Source: Jannaschia sp. GRR-S6-38
Lineage (GTDB): Bacteria > Pseudomonadota > Alphaproteobacteria > Rhodobacterales > Rhodobacteraceae
Direction: 5' to 3'
NCBI RefSeq assembly: GCF_029853695.1
Contig: NZ_CP122537.1
Location: forward strand, 372,001-436,000
Length of the DNA: 64,000 nt
Shown: positions 53,563 through 62,844 of the stretch, piece after piece
Position numbering within the stretch: position 1 is the stretch's first letter
Layout of the letters: each line of letters begins with the position of its first letter
Position numbers and translations under genes: made by a program
The notes under the pieces: generated by a model
What the model was told of the DNA's origin: nothing
The model's input: the letters and a program-made list of their open reading frames with translations, nothing else
The model's database searches: none

Positions 53563-55302
53563 TCAGTCCCAGCAGCTGACCAGAACCGTCATCCCGCGGG
53601 CGCGGAGGGTCAGGTCCTCGGGCGCGATCGGCCCGGCCTCGTCGGAGGTCGCGGGTTGCACCTGCGCCGCGCCCAGCACGTCGAGCAGCTTGCGCGCCTT
53701 GACCGCGAAGGCCACGTCCTCCGGCAGCGCCCGGCCGTCATCCGACGGACCCGGCAGCAGCATGCCCGCGACGCGGCCCGCACCATCGAGGACCGGCCCG
53801 CCCGCATCGCCGTCCTTTGCGGCGAGCGAGAGGCGCAGCGTCGCGTCCGATCCATCGAGGCCGCGCACGTCCTCCAGCGTCCCGAAGCTCAGCGTGGCCG
53901 CGCCCAGCACGCCGCCATAGGGAAACCCGCCGACCGAGACGGGCGAGCGCAGCCGCGCCTCGACCGGGGCCAGCGACGCCACCTCGACCGGGGCGAGCGC
54001 GCCCGCGGGCCGCAGGACGGCCACGCCATCCTGCACCAGCACGAGCTCCGCCTCATGCAGCCGGTCGAGCGTGATGCGGCCACAGCCGGCCACGGTTTCG
54101 GCGGCGGTCACGACGGCGCCGGCGCGGTCGACGAAGAACCCCGAGGCCGAGCGCAGCGGGCGCCGCACCTCGAGGCCCGAGACCATGTCGAAGCTCTGCG
54201 CCTCGGGGTCGAAGCCCGCATCCGCGGGCAGCGGCGCGCCGACCGAGGTCAGCGTGCGCTCCATCTCGGGCAGCGCCCGCGCGGCCAGGTCGTCCTGCGT
54301 GGCGGGCCAGCTCAGGAGATAGCCGATGATATGGCCGTCCTGCAGTCGGGCGAAGACCTGCGTGGTGCGGTCGGGTGCCAGGCCCTGGATCGAGAAGCTG
54401 TCCGGCGCCTTTTCGCGCGCGCCCTGCGGCGGCACGATGTCGAGCGTCTGCAGGATCTCGTAGAGCCCGCCCAGCGCGGCGCGGTCGCCCGGCTGCGAGA
54501 TCAGCGACATGCGCACGCCGCTCTCGCCCTCGGGCGCGTAATGGACGAAGGGCGCCTCGACGCGGTCGAAGCGCACGAGCCCCATCGGCGCGGTCAGCCG
54601 CAGCCCGGCCTCGGTCACGGTGATCTCGGCCAGGCCCAGCGCGGCCTGCGCCTCGGCATATTGCTCCAGCAGCGTCGCGCGCTGTCGGGTGGTCAGCACG
54701 CCGGTCGCCTCAATCCCATTCTCGACCTGCCAGGCGGCCATGGAATTGCGCGTGCCGCGCCCGAAGCTGCCGTCGATCCCGGCGGAATAGAAGCCGAACC
54801 ACTGCAGCGCCCGCTGCAGCTCGCGCTTGGCCTCGCGGTCGAGCAGCGCCTCGGACTGCCGGGCCTGGCGCACCGTCTCGTCGGGCGGCGCGACGGGGGC
54901 CAGCGCGACGATCCCGGGGCCGTCCGCGGTTCCGACCCCGGTCTCGGGGGGCCGTGTGCGCGCGCCCGCCACCGCGCCGGCGCCCAGCGGCCAGAATCGG
55001 TCGCGGTAGCCGTCGCCGCGATTGATGAAGCTGTCGCGCGGGATCAGCCCCTCGCGGCGCAGCCCCAGCAGCGTGGCCTCCGCCTGCGCCTCGTCGAACG
55101 GACCCAGCGCGATCCCGTACCAGCCGCCGCCCAGCGAAAAGCCGTTCACGGCCTGCAGGATGCCGCCATAGGCCCGGGCCCGCTCCTGCGCCTCGCGCAG
55201 CGAGGGATGCGCCTCGATCTGGACGAAGACGGGATCCTGCGCGCGCACCGGACCCGGCAGCAGCAGGCTGAGAATGGCCAGGGAAAACAGAATCGTCCGC
55301 AT
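53563..55302 (-). CDS. secreted SPOR-like / peptidoglycan-binding protein with degenerate trypsin-like domain
   Basis: 579 residues. Signal peptide to about residue 21. A SPOR-like segment (FVQIEAHPSLREAQERARAY to GWYGIALGPF), a PG_binding_1 domain near 160-215 (LQRALQWFGFYSAGIDGSFG), a middle domain, and a C-terminal trypsin-like fold from about 385. In it SGFFVDRAGAVVTAAETV has Glu 402 where the catalytic His is expected (TNAHVV), and GDAGGP has Ala 500 where the catalytic Ser should be (GDSGGP); an Asp remains near 425. So it is most likely a non-catalytic periplasmic binding protein. Start chosen at ATG 55302, with GAGGA upstream. Confidence 0.85.
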   Translation of the reverse strand: MRTILFSLAILSLLLPGPVRAQDPVFVQIEAHPSLREAQERARAYGGILQAVNGFSLGGGWYGIALGPFDEAQAEATLLGLRREGLIPRDSFINRGDGYRDRFWPLGAGAVAGARTRPPETGVGTADGPGIVALAPVAPPDETVRQARQSEALLDREAKRELQRALQWFGFYSAGIDGSFGRGTRNSMAAWQVENGIEATGVLTTRQRATLLEQYAEAQAALGLAEITVTEAGLRLTAPMGLVRFDRVEAPFVHYAPEGESGVRMSLISQPGDRAALGGLYEILQTLDIVPPQGAREKAPDSFSIQGLAPDRTTQVFARLQDGHIIGYLLSWPATQDDLAARALPEMERTLTSVGAPLPADAGFDPEAQSFDMVSGLEVRRPLRSASGFFVDRAGAVVTAAETVAGCGRITLDRLHEAELVLVQDGVAVLRPAGALAPVEVASLAPVEARLRSPVSVGGFPYGGVLGAATLSFGTLEDVRGLDGSDATLRLSLAAKDGDAGGPVLDGAGRVAGMLLPGPSDDGRALPEDVAFAVKARKLLDVLGAAQVQPATSDEAGPIAPEDLTLRARGMTVLVSCWD

Positions 55303-55449
55303 CACACATCCTCGCACCCGCACACGGCGTCATGTCTTCACGATCAGGTCAGGAAGGGGAAGCGGGACCGCCGCAGATCCGGCCGCGTTGACCGTCCGGG
55401 TGTTGCCCACTAGACGCGGTTTCGACGCGAAATCCCAAGGTGTTCCCCG

Positions 55450-56400
55450 ATGCCGACCGCCCCCCGTTCCTTCCAGGAAATCATCCTGCGCCTGCAAGAC
55501 TACTGGGCGGCCCAGGGCTGCGCCGTCCTGCAGCCCTACGACATGGAGGTGGGCGCCGGGACCTTCCATCCCGCGACCACGCTGCGAGCGCTGGGTCCGA
55601 ACCCGTGGACGGCCGCCTATGTCCAGCCCTCGCGCCGGCCGACCGACGGGCGCTACGGCGAGAACCCGAACCGGCTGCAGCATTACTACCAGTACCAGGT
55701 CCTCATCAAACCCAGCCCGCCCGACCTGCAGGAGCTCTATCTGGGCTCGCTGGAGGCGATCGGGATCGACATGGCGCTTCATGACATCCGCTTCGTCGAG
55801 GACGATTGGGAAAGCCCGACCCTGGGCGCCTGGGGCCTGGGCTGGGAGGTCTGGTGCGACGGGATGGAGGTCAGCCAGTTCACCTATTTCCAGCAGGTCG
55901 GCGGCCATGACTGCCATCCCGTGTCGGGCGAGCTGACCTACGGGCTGGAGCGGCTGGCGATGTACGTGCTGGGCGTCGATCACGTCATGGACATGCCCTT
56001 CAACGCCCCCGACGCGCCGATCCCGCTCACCTATGGCGACGTGTTCCGTCAGACCGAGGAGGAATACGCGCGCTTCAACTTCGACACCGCCGACACCGCC
56101 GTCCTGCTGCGGCATTTCGAGGAGGCGGAGGCCGAGTGCCGCGCGATCCTGTCGCATGAAGCCGACGATCCCCGTTCGGGCAAGCGGATCGTCATGGCGC
56201 ACCCCGCCTACGATCAGTGCATCAAGGCCAGCCATATCTTCAACCTGCTCGACGCGCGCGGCGTGATCTCGGTGACCGAGCGGCAGGCCTATATCGGCCG
56301 GGTCCGCACGCTGGCGAAGGCCTGCGCCGACGCCTTCCTGCAGACCCGCGCGGGCGGCTGGCAGCCGCAGGCGGCCAGGACAGCGAGCGCGGCGTCATGA
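55450..56400 (+). CDS. glyQ: glycyl-tRNA synthetase alpha subunit
   Basis: Catalytic class II subunit of the alpha2beta2 bacterial Gly[43 protein letters not shown] and [21 protein letters not shown] are signatures, as is [26 protein letters not shown]. 316 residues. It is the first of glyQ-FkbM-DUF6446-glyS, and the next gene starts in its stop (ATGA). Confidence 0.98.
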   Translation: MPTAPRSFQEIILRLQDYWAAQGCAVLQPYDMEVGAGTFHPATTLRALGPNPWTAAYVQPSRRPTDGRYGENPNRLQHYYQYQVLIKPSPPDLQELYLGSLEAIGIDMALHDIRFVEDDWESPTLGAWGLGWEVWCDGMEVSQFTYFQQVGGHDCHPVSGELTYGLERLAMYVLGVDHVMDMPFNAPDAPIPLTYGDVFRQTEEEYARFNFDTADTAVLLRHFEEAEAECRAILSHEADDPRSGKRIVMAHPAYDQCIKASHIFNLLDARGVISVTERQAYIGRVRTLAKACADAFLQTRAGGWQPQAARTASAAS

Positions 56401-57074
56401 GCGAGGAACTGGCGGCACTTCTGGCGCGCAAGGACGCGCGGATCCAGCGGCTTCAGAAGCGCATGACCCGGATGTCGCGGATCGAGCGGGCGCAGGGCTT
56501 CCTCGACGGCATCATCGCGACGCTGCGCCCCGGGATGCTGGCGGTCGATTGCGGGGCCAATGTGGGCGACGTGACCCGGCGCATCGCGGCGTCGGGCGCC
56601 GATGTCGTGGCCTTCGAGCCCGATCCCTGGACCTTCGCGGAGCTGCAGCGCCGGACCGCGGACCTGGACAACGTCACCTGCATCAACGCCGCCGTCGGCG
56701 ACAGCGACGACGAGGTCACGATCTTCCGCACCGCCGATTTCGACGGCGACCCCGAGAAGAACTCGCTCAGCTCGACGGTGACGCCGGGCAAGAAATACGT
56801 CTCCGAGGCGGTCGCCGACACGCGGGTGCGGCAGATCGACCTCGCCGAATGGATCGAGGCGCGTGGCGGCGTGGCCTTCGTGAAGATGGATATCGAGGGC
56901 GGAGAGGTGGCGGTCCTCGAACGGCTGTTTGCGCGCGGCACCATCGACAAGATCGGCGCGATGGTCGTCGAGACGCATCCCCAGCGCTTCCCGGCGATGA
57001 AGGACCGCTACGCCGCACTCGACGAGAAATGCGCGGCGATCCCCGCAAGGCGGATCAATCTCGACTGGGTCTGA
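56397..57074 (+). CDS. FkbM-family methyltransferase
   Basis: SAM-dependent methyltransferase, 225 residues. An N-terminal helix with [16 protein letters not shown] precedes the SAM site [32 protein letters not shown] and the acidic loop. [16 protein letters not shown] is a conserved FkbM element. The substrate is unknown; relatives methylate sugars and polyketides. Translation is coupled to glyQ through a four-base overlap, an odd place for such an enzyme. Confidence 0.9.
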   Translation: MSEELAALLARKDARIQRLQKRMTRMSRIERAQGFLDGIIATLRPGMLAVDCGANVGDVTRRIAASGADVVAFEPDPWTFAELQRRTADLDNVTCINAAVGDSDDEVTIFRTADFDGDPEKNSLSSTVTPGKKYVSEAVADTRVRQIDLAEWIEARGGVAFVKMDIEGGEVAVLERLFARGTIDKIGAMVVETHPQRFPAMKDRYAALDEKCAAIPARRINLDWV

Positions 57075-57207
57075 GCGCGGCGCCGCCGCGGTCCCAGACC
57101 TGTCCCCGGTCCCGCCGCAAAGGCCCTCCTCCCCCGGTCGCTTGCCCCGCTCCGACCCGCGGTGTAGGCCCGCCGCGACCGAAACCACCGCATTGGAGAT
57201 CCGCCAG

Positions 57208-57750
57208 TTGGGCAAGTTCGCCGTCATCCTGATCGTTCTCTCCGCCTTCGCGGCGGGGGCCGGTCTCTGGTACGCGCAGACGCGCGGCTATTACGACCGC
57301 GTGGACGGCCCCGTGACGCTGACGCTGGCCGGGCCGGAGGGCGGGCTGACCACGCTTCCGGCGACGGATGTGGAGGCGATCTCCTCGATCTCCTCGCCGC
57401 TCGGCTTCCGGGCCTGCTTCCAGCACCAGCTCGCGCTCGAGGCGCTGGGCCGCGAGATCACGGTCGAGCCGCGCCCCGAGGCCGCGCCGACGATCGCGCC
57501 GGGCTGGTTCGACTGCTACGACGCGGCCTATCTGGGCGAAATGCTGGCCACGGGCGAGGCGCGGGCCTTCACCGCCTATCCGAACGCGGCCTTCGGGGTG
57601 GACCGTATCGTCGCCCTGACGGCGGACGGGCGCGGCTGGGCCTGGCACGAACTGAACGATTGCGGCGAGAAGTCCTATGACGGCACCGTCACCGGCGATA
57701 CCTGCCCGGATCGCGCGAGTTTCACGCCGCTGATCGAGGGAAGCCTCTGA
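57208..57750 (+). CDS. DUF6446-family membrane-anchored protein
   Basis: 180 residues from a TTG at 57208 with GGAG nine bases upstream. An N-terminal helix (FAVILIVLSAFAAGAGLWYA) is followed by YYDRVDG and a periplasmic region with four Cys (ACFQHQL, FDCYDAAY, NDCGEK, DTCPDR), probably disulfide-paired. The family, as I recall, sits next to glyS in Rhodobacteraceae with unknown function. The longer ORF start at 57142 gives no sensible N-terminus. It ends one base before glyS. Confidence 0.82.
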   Translation: MGKFAVILIVLSAFAAGAGLWYAQTRGYYDRVDGPVTLTLAGPEGGLTTLPATDVEAISSISSPLGFRACFQHQLALEALGREITVEPRPEAAPTIAPGWFDCYDAAYLGEMLATGEARAFTAYPNAAFGVDRIVALTADGRGWAWHELNDCGEKSYDGTVTGDTCPDRASFTPLIEGSL

Positions 57751-57751
57751 C

Positions 57752-59956
57752 ATGTCCGACCTGCTGATCGAGCTCTTCTCGGAGGAGATCCCCGCCCGCA
57801 TGCAGCGCCGTGCGGCCGAAGACCTGAAGCGGCTGATGACCGACGGGCTGGTCGAGGCCGGGCTGACCTATGCGGGCGCGGTGGCGCATTGCACGCCCCG
57901 GCGGCTCGCGCTTTCGGTGCAGGGCCTGACCGACGAGAGCCCCACGACCACCGAGGAGCGTCGCGGCCCCAAGGTCGGCGCGCCCGACAAGGCGATCGAA
58001 GGCTTCCTGCGCTCCACCGGCCTCGCCCGCGAGGATCTGACCGTGGTCGCGGAGAAGAAGGGCCAGGTTTACATGGCCCGCATCACCCACGAAGGCCGGC
58101 CCGCGCAGACCATCGTGGCCGAGGTGTTGGAGCGGGTGATCCGCGACTTCCCCTGGCCCAAATCGATGCGCTGGGGGGCGGGCAGCCTGCGCTGGGTGCG
58201 CCCGCTGCGCCGGATCCTGTGCATCCTCAGCCGCGAGGACGGGGCCGAGATCGTGCCGCTGGACGTCGACGGGATCGTGGCCGGCGACGTGACCGAGGGC
58301 CACCGCTTCATGGCCCCCGAACCCTTCCGCGTGACCGGCTTCGACGATTACGAGGCCAAGCTGAAGCGCGCCAAGGTGATCCTGTCGTCGGAGGAACGCG
58401 CCGACGCGATCTGGCACGACGCGACCAACATGGCCTTCGCCGCCGGGCTGGAGGTGGTCGAGGACAGCGGCCTTCTGGCCGAGGTCGCGGGGCTGGTCGA
58501 ATGGCCCGTTGTCCTGATGGGCGAGATCGGCGCCGATTTCCTGGAGCTGCCGCCCGAAGTGCTGCAGACCTCGATGAAGGAGCACCAGAAGTTCTTCTCG
58601 GTCCGCGACAAGGCCGGCCGGATCACCCGCTTCGTCACGGTGGCCAATCGCGAGACGGCCGATGACGGCGCGACGATCCTGCAGGGCAATTCCCGGGTGC
58701 TCTCCGCGCGGCTGGCGGATGCCAAGTTCTTCTGGGAGAACGACCTCGCCGTGGTCCGCGAGCGGGGGCTGGAAGGCATGGCCGCGCCGCTCGACAAGGT
58801 GACCTTCCACGCGAAGCTCGGCAGCCAGGCCGAGCGGGTAAAGCGGATCGAGGTGCTGGCCCGCGAGATCGCACCGCGTGTCGGCGCCAAGCCCGACCTC
58901 GCCGCCGAGGCGGCGCGCATCTGCAAGGCCGATCTGGCCTCCGAGATGGTCTACGAGTTCCCGGAGCTGCAGGGCGTCATGGGCCGCTACTATGCCGAGG
59001 CCGCGGGCCATGACGACGGCGTGCCCGAGGCCTGCGAGATGCATTACAAGCCGCTGGGCCCTTCGGACGCCGTGCCGTCGGAGCCGGTCAGCGTGGCCGT
59101 GGCGCTGGCCGACAAGCTGGACACGCTGGCGGGGTTCTGGGCCATCGACGAGAAGCCGACGGGATCGAAGGATCCTTACGCGCTGCGGCGCGCGGCGCTT
59201 GGGGTGATCCGTCTCACGCTAGAGCATTCCCTATCTTTATCACTCGACAAAATCCTATCTTGCGCGGATCAGGCGATCTGGGAACAAATCGCCGAACGTG
59301 CTGAGCAGGACGAAGCGGCTGCCGTGGTCAGCTTCGAACGAAAAACTGGCCTGAAGATCGATGAACTCTCCGATCCACTCGTTCAAATCCTCAGCACCGT
59401 GGAAATTGAGAGTGGCATCCCAATTCCAGCGCACCCTCTCCTCGCCTTCCTCCACGACCGCCTGAAGGTCCACCTGCGGGACGAGGGCATCCGCCACGAC
59501 GTGATCGACGCCTGCCTCACGGGCGACCGCACCGACGACCTGACCGATCTCGTGGCGCGCGCGCGGGCGCTCGATGCGGTGCTCAAGACCGACGCGGGCG
59601 CGAATCTGCTTCAGGGCTGGAAGCGCGCGGCCAATATCCTGACGCAGGCCGAGGCGGCCGATGGCGTCGAATACAGCTACGGCGCGGATCGCAAGCTGGC
59701 CGATACCGAGGAGGAGCGCGCGCTCTTTGACGCGATCGAAGCCGCGCAGCCGAAGATCGACGCCGCCCTCGGGGCCGAGAACTACCCGGCCGCCATGGCC
59801 GCGCTCGCGGGCCTTCGCGGACCGGTCGACGACTTTTTCGAGGCCGTGCAGGTCAATTCCGACAACGCGATCACCCGCCGCAACCGCCTGAACCTGCTCA
59901 GCCAGATCGTGCGGACCGGCGAGAAGCTGGGCGATCTGGGCCGCATCGCGGCCTGA
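57752..59956 (+). CDS. glyS: glycyl-tRNA synthetase beta subunit
   Basis: 734-residue tRNA-recognising subunit. LIELFSEEIPARMQRRAAEDL starts it, and MRWGAGSLRWVRPLRRILCIL and TSMKEHQKFFSVRDKAGRI are family motifs; DKLDTLAGFWAIDEKPTGSKDPYALRR is in the HD-like part and LLAFLHDRLKV in the anticodon-binding region. Codons about 488-567 (59217-59455) are much lower in GC and use A/T-ending codons, unlike the rest of the gene, although the frame is intact. It follows DUF6446 by one base. Confidence 0.97.
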   Translation: MSDLLIELFSEEIPARMQRRAAEDLKRLMTDGLVEAGLTYAGAVAHCTPRRLALSVQGLTDESPTTTEERRGPKVGAPDKAIEGFLRSTGLAREDLTVVAEKKGQVYMARITHEGRPAQTIVAEVLERVIRDFPWPKSMRWGAGSLRWVRPLRRILCILSREDGAEIVPLDVDGIVAGDVTEGHRFMAPEPFRVTGFDDYEAKLKRAKVILSSEERADAIWHDATNMAFAAGLEVVEDSGLLAEVAGLVEWPVVLMGEIGADFLELPPEVLQTSMKEHQKFFSVRDKAGRITRFVTVANRETADDGATILQGNSRVLSARLADAKFFWENDLAVVRERGLEGMAAPLDKVTFHAKLGSQAERVKRIEVLAREIAPRVGAKPDLAAEAARICKADLASEMVYEFPELQGVMGRYYAEAAGHDDGVPEACEMHYKPLGPSDAVPSEPVSVAVALADKLDTLAGFWAIDEKPTGSKDPYALRRAALGVIRLTLEHSLSLSLDKILSCADQAIWEQIAERAEQDEAAAVVSFERKTGLKIDELSDPLVQILSTVEIESGIPIPAHPLLAFLHDRLKVHLRDEGIRHDVIDACLTGDRTDDLTDLVARARALDAVLKTDAGANLLQGWKRAANILTQAEAADGVEYSYGADRKLADTEEERALFDAIEAAQPKIDAALGAENYPAAMAALAGLRGPVDDFFEAVQVNSDNAITRRNRLNLLSQIVRTGEKLGDLGRIAA

Positions 59957-59965
59957 TCGCGATCT

Positions 59966-60035
59966 GGCCGGCGCGCAACAGCGCGGGCGGCACAGGGGGC
60001 GTCGGCCCAGAAAACGGTTCCCCTTGGCGCCGGCC
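59966..60035. repeat. long-range inverted repeat after glyS
   Basis: GGCCGGCGC (59966-59974) and GCGCCGGCC (60027-60035) are nine-base inverted arms separated by 52 bases. It lies downstream of glyS and upstream of the PPDK-like gene. It may form a terminator-like or attenuating structure; the evidence is only the pairing. Confidence 0.3.
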
Positions 60036-60109
60036 CGCGTAACCCTAGGTCACGCTTGTTGCCGCGCTGCAGCAGCGTACGCTGCGTGCGCATAATCAAT
60101 CGGTGTCCC

Positions 60110-62641
60110 ATGCTCGACACGCCCCGCTTCACCGAGATCACCCCGACCGCCGACATCCGCGGCGATCGGCACGGAAAGCGTGCGAAATGCCTGCAGCGCC
60201 TGGTCCGGATGGACCTGCCGGTGCCGCAGACCGTGGCGCTGCCCTTTGACACCGTGCGCGAGATCGCCGAGGGCGCGCTGCCCGACCTGTCCACCCTGAT
60301 CGGCATCTTCGACGGCGAGCCGCGGCTTCTCAGTGTCCGCAGCTCGTCGGAGACGCCGGATTGGGGCGGGCCGGGCGCGGTGCTCAATATCGGCATGAAC
60401 GACGCGGCGCATGCGTGGCTGTCGAACACGCTGGGCGACCGCGTGGCCGACGCGCTCTACCTGCGCTTCATCCGCTCCTACGCCATCGAAGTGATGCGCC
60501 TTGACGAGGCGCCCTTCGACACGGCCACCACGCCGCTGGAGGCCCGGACCGTCTTCGAGGAGGAGATGGACGAGCCCTTCCCGCAAGACATTGCGACCCA
60601 GCTGGGCGCCGTGCTGCGCGCGATGGCGCGCGCCTGGGAAGGAACCTCCGCCCGCCTCTTGCGACAGGCGCAGGGCGCGCCCGCCGATGCGGGGCTGGGC
60701 CTCGTGGTGCAGCGCATGGCGCAGGGCATGGGCCCGGGGCAGTCGGGCTCGGGCGTGGTGCAATTCGTCGATCCGCAGACCGGCGCGCCGCAGGTGACCG
60801 GGCGCTACCTGGGCCAGGCGATGGGCCGGGACGCGATCCGCCAGCCCGACAAGGCGATGTTCCTGACCCGCGACCCGCGCGGCCCCTCGCTGGAGGAGCT
60901 GCTCCCCGAGGTCTATGCCGAGCTTCTGGAGGTGGGCGCCCGCTGCCGCACCCGCCTGCGCGAGGAAATGCAGGTCGAATTCACCATCGACCAGGGCCGG
61001 CTTGCGGTGCTCGACGCGGTGCGCTGTCCGCGCGACGCCCGCGCCGACGTGGCCATCGTCACCGCGCTGGCGCGCGACGGGATCATCCCGCGTGCCGAGG
61101 CCGTCAGCCGCATCGCCCCCGCCGCGCTTGCCCGGCTCCTGCATCGCCAGATTGACCCCGATGCGCGGCGCGACGTCATCGCGAGCGGCGTCGCCGCGTC
61201 GCCCGGCGCCGCCTCGGGCAAGCTGGTCTTCGACCCGGCCGCCGCGCAGGCCAGCCTGTCGCGCGACGAGCCCTGCATCCTGGTGCGCCGCGAAACGACG
61301 CCCGACGACGTGCGCGGCATGCATGCCGCCGATGGGATCCTGACCGAGCGGGGCGGCACGACCAGCCACGCCGCCGTGATCGCCCGGGGGCTGGGCCTGC
61401 CTTGCGTGACCGGGGCCACCGGTCTGCGCATCTCGGACCGGGCGCGCACCGTCACCCTCCCTGGCGGCGCGATCCTGCGCGAGGGCGACGAGATCACCAT
61501 CGACGGCTCCTCCGGCGAAGTGATGCGCGGCACGGTCCCGACGCGCGAGCCGGCGCTCGACGACAGCTTCCGCGACCTGATGGCCTGGTCTGACGCGATC
61601 CGCGATATCGGCGTGCGCGCCAATGCCGACACGCTCGCCGACGCGACGCTGGCGCGCGGCTTCGGCGTCGACGGCATCGGCCTGTGCCGGACCGAGCACA
61701 TGTTCTTCGACCCCGCGCGCCTGACGGTGATGCGCGAGATGATCTTCGCCGAAGGCCCCGAAGACCGCGCCGCCGCGCTGGAGCGGCTGCTGCCGATGCA
61801 GCGGGCCGATTTCACCGATCTGTTCCGCCTGATGGACGGGCTGCCGGTCTGCATCCGCCTTCTCGACCCGCCGCTGCACGAATTCCTGCCCGGCGAGGGC
61901 GAGGGCACACGGGCGCTCGCCGCCGCGCTGGACCGCCCGCTTTCCGAGGTGAAGAGCCGCATCTCGGCGATGCAGGAATACAACCCGATGCTGGGCATGC
62001 GCGGCGTCCGGCTGGGGATTGCGGTGCCCGAGATCTACGAAATGCAAGCCCGCGCCATCTTCGAGGCCACTGCGACGGTCCAGAGCGAGGGCACGCCGAT
62101 CGTCCCCGAGATCATGATCCCGCTCGTCACCGCGCGCCGCGAGGTCGAGCTCGTCCGCAGGCGGATCGAGGGCATTGCCGCCGCCGTGCGCCACGAGACC
62201 GGCGTCGCCTTCGAGTTCAAGCTGGGCGTGATGGTCGAGACGCCCCGAGCCGCGCTGCGTGCGGGCGAGATCGCCGAGACTTCGGCCTTCCTCAGCTTCG
62301 GGACCAACGACCTGACGCAGATGACCTATGGCCTGTCGCGCGACGACGCGGGCCGCTTCATGTCGGCCTATGTCAACGAGGGCGTCTATCCCGAGGACCC
62401 GTTCGGCACATTGGATGTGGACGGGGTGGGCGAGCTTCTGCTACTCGGCGCGGCGCGGGGACGGCAGGTCCGCCCCGACATCACCATCTCGCTCTGCGGC
62501 GAGCATGGCGGCAACCCGGAATCGATCGCCTTCTGCCGGCTGGCGGGATTCGATTACGTCTCCTGCTCGCCGTTCCGGGTCCCCGTGGCGAAACTTGCCG
62601 CGGCCCAGGCGACCTTGTTGGCCTCCGATCCGGCAAAATAG
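60110..62641 (+). CDS. pyruvate phosphate dikinase-like protein with degenerate ATP site
   Basis: 843 residues. The phosphohistidine domain GGTTSHAAVIARGLGLPC (His near 420) and the PEP site FGTNDLTQMTYGLSRDD with SLCGEHGG (Cys near 796) are intact, and the His-Cys spacing equals that of classical PPDK. In the N-terminal ATP-grasp domain key elements differ: the Gln of the FLQTRN motif is Asp (VLDAVR), FTRNPSTG reads QFVDPQTG, and the Asp of DIEFT is missing. It may be a regulatory or altered-specificity paralogue. The ATG at 60110 is chosen for domain fit; no good Shine-Dalgarno sequence is seen. Confidence 0.85.
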   Translation: MLDTPRFTEITPTADIRGDRHGKRAKCLQRLVRMDLPVPQTVALPFDTVREIAEGALPDLSTLIGIFDGEPRLLSVRSSSETPDWGGPGAVLNIGMNDAAHAWLSNTLGDRVADALYLRFIRSYAIEVMRLDEAPFDTATTPLEARTVFEEEMDEPFPQDIATQLGAVLRAMARAWEGTSARLLRQAQGAPADAGLGLVVQRMAQGMGPGQSGSGVVQFVDPQTGAPQVTGRYLGQAMGRDAIRQPDKAMFLTRDPRGPSLEELLPEVYAELLEVGARCRTRLREEMQVEFTIDQGRLAVLDAVRCPRDARADVAIVTALARDGIIPRAEAVSRIAPAALARLLHRQIDPDARRDVIASGVAASPGAASGKLVFDPAAAQASLSRDEPCILVRRETTPDDVRGMHAADGILTERGGTTSHAAVIARGLGLPCVTGATGLRISDRARTVTLPGGAILREGDEITIDGSSGEVMRGTVPTREPALDDSFRDLMAWSDAIRDIGVRANADTLADATLARGFGVDGIGLCRTEHMFFDPARLTVMREMIFAEGPEDRAAALERLLPMQRADFTDLFRLMDGLPVCIRLLDPPLHEFLPGEGEGTRALAAALDRPLSEVKSRISAMQEYNPMLGMRGVRLGIAVPEIYEMQARAIFEATATVQSEGTPIVPEIMIPLVTARREVELVRRRIEGIAAAVRHETGVAFEFKLGVMVETPRAALRAGEIAETSAFLSFGTNDLTQMTYGLSRDDAGRFMSAYVNEGVYPEDPFGTLDVDGVGELLLLGAARGRQVRPDITISLCGEHGGNPESIAFCRLAGFDYVSCSPFRVPVAKLAAAQATLLASDPAK

Positions 62642-62695
62642 CGCCGTTTTGAGACGACTTCGGCGAAAATCGGCACAATCAAGCATTTTTTTGCC

Positions 62696-62703
62696 TTAAC
62701 CAT
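62696..62703 (+). promoter_or_regulatory. CtrA half-site before the SleB-type gene
   Basis: TTAACCAT occurs 141 bases upstream of the ATG at 62845. This is the half-site form of the CtrA box reported in Caulobacter. A run of seven T lies just before it. Control by CtrA is inference. Confidence 0.35.
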
Positions 62704-62844
62704 GTCGGTTTTGCTGCGCTGCGGCATTGATCCTCTCGGCGACTCGCGGCATGTCCGTCGGCGGACAACGTAGGGGGCGTCAACGGCTCGATAACCCGGA
62801 AAAGGGTACAGCCCGAGAGGTCCGAACCGATAGGAAGAGTACAG

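Noticed and set aside
54071..55413. Long plus-strand frame opposite the protease-like gene
   Set aside because: Shadow of the minus-strand gene; no start context and no recognised domain.
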